Both the position numbers and the translations under genes were made by a program. Below, piece by piece: positions 50,994-53,074 of a stretch of 53,074 nt of DNA. How positions within the stretch are numbered: position 1 is the stretch's first letter; every line of letters begins with the position of its first letter. Source of the DNA: Acidobacteriota bacterium (GTDB lineage Bacteria; Acidobacteriota; Thermoanaerobaculia; UBA5066); contig RHKY01000033.1 in NCBI GenBank assembly GCA_008363385.1, positions 1 through 53,074 of the forward strand. The letters run 5' to 3'. A model generated the notes under the pieces. That model had not been told where the DNA came from. It saw only the letters and a list, made by a program, of their open reading frames with translations, and did not search any database.

Positions 50994-52754
50994 CTAGTGC
51001 CGGGACGTGTCCGACGGGGAGCCCCCCGCCTTCGACCGTTCCTCCCACTCGCGCGTCCAGCCGTTCCGGGTCGCGGTGCGGAGGTTCACCTTTCCGTCCT
51101 CGTCGTACGTGCCGTTCTCGACGAGGCGGCGCTTCGACTCCTCGGGCAGGTACTCCGGCAGCCTCGCCTTCGGGGACTCCGGGCGGAACTCCCTTCCCTC
51201 GGCGATCGCCTGGTGGTCACGGAAGGCCCGTCGGACTCCGTTGACCTGGAAGTGGAAGGCGACGTCCTTCGAGGACTTCACGACGATCCGCTGAAGGTCC
51301 TGGCTCATGACGGCCATCGTCGCGAGGTCGCCCACCGGCGTCAGCTGGACGGTGAGACCGTCCTCGGCGGTGACGATCCGGAAGCTTTCCGGGACCTCGA
51401 TCACGGCCTCCCCGGCCACCGTCCGGGACGAGCCCCGGAAGTAGGTCCCGGCCTCCGGCCCCTCGAGCGCGACGTACCGGATGACCTTCTCGGGGTCGGT
51501 CGGGTGGGGCTCGACGAAGTACTTGGCGCCGGTCCCGCCCATGTTGCCCTGCGAGTAGACGCCGTAGACGGCAGCGCCGTCGTTGTACCCCAGCGAGCCG
51601 CCGACGCCGTAGCCGCTGGTGGTCTTGTTGAATACCGCTCCGTAGACCGCCTTGCCGGACCTCGTCGAGTCGAGCACCCCGTGGACGCCGCCGAAGTACC
51701 CGCCTCCCACGACGCCCCAGCCGTTGGGGTAGCCGACCGTGAGGTTCCCCACCTGGCCGACCACGCCCGAGCCGTACTCGCCGACCCAGGCGCCAGACCC
51801 CTCCACGGCCCCGTAGACACCGGCGTTGTTGTTGCCGGCGGTCCCGGAGATCACCTGCACCGTGCCGGCGACCCCGCGCCTGGAGTTCTGTCCGGTGCCC
51901 GGCGTCACGGTCCCGTACACGCCGCCCGTCTTGCCCGATCCCACGACGCCCCAGGAGCCCGTTGGATACCCCCAGGTGCCGACGGTCTGGCCCAGGACGC
52001 CATACGCGTTCGAGACGTCGGGAGCCTCACCCTTGACCCCGGCCCCCCCGGTGTCCGGGTTGCCGGTGACGCTCCCGAGGAGACCGAACACGCGGCCGTA
52101 GGTGGCGGACGCCGTGCCGGAGATCCCGACGGAATCCCAGCCCCCGGAGCTGTTCGACGCGGTGATCACGCCGCCGCCGCTGACGCTTCCCGAGACGTTG
52201 AGCGCCCGGGTCACGTTCAGGGCCGGGCTGAAGTAGCCGTTGATGTCGATGAGGAGGTGGGCGGCCGCGCTGACGAAGACGCTGACCGCGCCACCCGTGC
52301 CGGCCGGCACGATCGCCGCGTTCGCCTTCAGCTGCCCGCCGTCGAAGTTCAGCGTCGACACCGACGGCTGCGCCCCCCCGGTCGGCCAGACGGTGAGGTA
52401 CGCGTTCTGGTAGGCGCCGGCCGAGCCGATGACCGTGAAGTTCAGCGAGAAGGCCGCGACACCCGCCGGGATCCCCGTGCAGGGGCCCCCGTCGATGTCG
52501 AAGCTCCGGGTCCCGAAACCCGGGATCATCGGTCCGCCGTAGGGGCCGACGGCGTTTCGCGTGTCGACGATGCGGCACGGTGTCACTGGCACGAACGGCA
52601 GCGCGCCGCTGGCGTCGCCGAGGAGGACCGGCCCCGACGGTGGCGTCCAGTTCCGGAGCAGGACCTCCTCCGTCGCCATGCCGGGGTCGTACAGAAGGGC
52701 GAGAAGGCCCGCGCCGAGCAAGGCTATCGCCAACCACGACCCACGCTTCTTCAT
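50994..52754 (-). CDS. secreted Gly-rich repeat protein
   Basis: 586 residues. A signal anchor (KKRGSWLAIALLGAGLLALL), a head domain (about 60-170) with VTPCRIVDTRNAVGPYGG, AYLTVWPTGG and HLLIDINGYF, a module seen in many bacterial secreted proteins, then about 200 residues of irregular repeats (YGVLGQ, WGVVGSGKTGGVYG, AGVYGAVEG, GVVGQVG, WGVVGGGYFGGVHG, GYGVGG) and a conserved C-terminal domain (KYFVEPHPTDPEK, YVALEGPEAGTYFRG, VQLTPVGDLA). No PEP-CTERM or IPTL tail. I infer a surface fibre or adhesin. GGAGGG (52761-52766) is 6 bases before ATG 52754. Confidence 0.75.
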   Translation of the reverse strand: MKKRGSWLAIALLGAGLLALLYDPGMATEEVLLRNWTPPSGPVLLGDASGALPFVPVTPCRIVDTRNAVGPYGGPMIPGFGTRSFDIDGGPCTGIPAGVAAFSLNFTVIGSAGAYQNAYLTVWPTGGAQPSVSTLNFDGGQLKANAAIVPAGTGGAVSVFVSAAAHLLIDINGYFSPALNVTRALNVSGSVSGGGVITASNSSGGWDSVGISGTASATYGRVFGLLGSVTGNPDTGGAGVKGEAPDVSNAYGVLGQTVGTWGYPTGSWGVVGSGKTGGVYGTVTPGTGQNSRRGVAGTVQVISGTAGNNNAGVYGAVEGSGAWVGEYGSGVVGQVGNLTVGYPNGWGVVGGGYFGGVHGVLDSTRSGKAVYGAVFNKTTSGYGVGGSLGYNDGAAVYGVYSQGNMGGTGAKYFVEPHPTDPEKVIRYVALEGPEAGTYFRGSSRTVAGEAVIEVPESFRIVTAEDGLTVQLTPVGDLATMAVMSQDLQRIVVKSSKDVAFHFQVNGVRRAFRDHQAIAEGREFRPESPKARLPEYLPEESKRRLVENGTYDEDGKVNLRTATRNGWTREWEERSKAGGSPSDTSRH

Positions 52755-52776
52755 CTCTTCCCCTCCTTCCGGAAAG

Positions 52777-52782
52777 ATCATA
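52777..52782 (-). promoter_or_regulatory. -10-like TATGAT for the repeat protein gene
   Basis: It lies 22 bases before ATG 52754 with a ribosome binding site between. The rest of the gap 52755-52866 shows nothing else. Confidence 0.45.
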
Positions 52783-52866
52783 GCTCCGCGTCCATGTACG
52801 ACACAGGATCCCTTCGCATCAGCAAGGCCCGGGCAGAAGGGTTCGTGGCGCGGGCCACGCGGCGGC

Positions 52867-53074
52867 TCACGGGCACGCGAGCCACCGGATGATGCCGGCC
52901 AGAGAGCTCGAGAAGCTCTTCCGCGCCTGCTTCGAGGGGTCCCAGGAGAGGGGGCTGTAGCGGCTGATGGTCTCCAGCATCCGGCGCTGGAGGAGGAGGC
53001 CGGCGGACATCTGGGCCCTCGGCCCCTTCTGCCCGGAGAAGGCCTGCCAGAGCTCGGGCCAGCTCATCTCGGCC
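52867..53074 (-). CDS. C-terminal end of an unidentified protein, cut by the window
   Basis: The frame is open to the right edge (at least 68 residues), so the ATG at 53067 is probably internal. The visible end (MSWPELWQAFSGQKGPRAQ, ISRYSPLSWDPSKQA in parts) is basic and ends SLAGIIRWLACP. It uses more Lys and Ser than its neighbours. I do not recognise the family. Confidence 0.5.
   Translation of the reverse strand, partial: AEMSWPELWQAFSGQKGPRAQMSAGLLLQRRMLETISRYSPLSWDPSKQARKSFSSSLAGIIRWLACP

Overview
The window is very G+C-rich, gene-dense DNA from a Gram-negative-type bacterium. I infer Acidobacteriota or a near relative. The support is a TonB-dependent receptor, a eukaryotic-like Ser/Thr kinase fused to a PD40/TolB propeller, an exosortase H pair, sigma-54-type regulators, a DUF3604/HupE operon and a secreted protein built of Gly-rich repeats. 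I see no tRNA, rRNA, CRISPR array, IS element or phage structural genes. No stretch over 300 bases lacks a gene. Both edges cut genes.

Layout. 1-4068: the end of an AAA+ Fis-type regulator whose 3' end is duplicated, then exosortase H with its associated membrane protein, divergent from an NtrB-like histidine kinase. 4075-13766: a lipid/polyketide-like locus with a thioesterase, a FAD enzyme with the halogenase WxWxIP motif, a LeuA-like enzyme, a radical SAM/B12-fold enzyme, an LpxL-type acyltransferase, a 5'-nucleotidase, and a ketosynthase coupled to a partner that has lost all three catalytic residues. 13812-22403: dCMP deaminase, a receiver-PilZ protein, a TonB receptor coupled to an M28 peptidase, a YdjM-type membrane protein and the Ser/Thr kinase. 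22435-27494: a five-gene operon, DUF3604 (PHP-like) > parvulin-like protein > three different HupE/UreJ-type membrane proteins. 27599-32795: small accessory genes (IF2_N-like Pro-rich protein, coiled-coil protein, MiaE-like diiron protein, NlpC-like protein, a nucleotidyltransferase pair resembling a toxin-antitoxin module, CBS protein, NTF2-like protein). 32851-40496: LigA coupled to an NtrC-type regulator, a small protein, polyphosphate kinase and a GT-C-like membrane protein. 40600-53074: a giant acyl-CoA dehydratase activase, MASE1-GGDEF cyclase, DUF3516 helicase, a second large membrane protein, a secreted repeat protein and a cut gene.

Expression style. Many first genes have a TANNNT-like hexamer ending only 6-12 nt before the start codon and no Shine-Dalgarno sequence, which suggests leaderless mRNAs. 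Operon-internal genes often overlap by exactly 4 nt, using GTGA, TTGA and even CTGA but never ATGA. Signalling themes are c-di-GMP (GGDEF and PilZ), two-component sigma-54 control and Ser/Thr phosphorylation. The most promising unexplained systems are the DUF3604-parvulin-HupE operon and the ketosynthase/dead-ketosynthase lipid locus.
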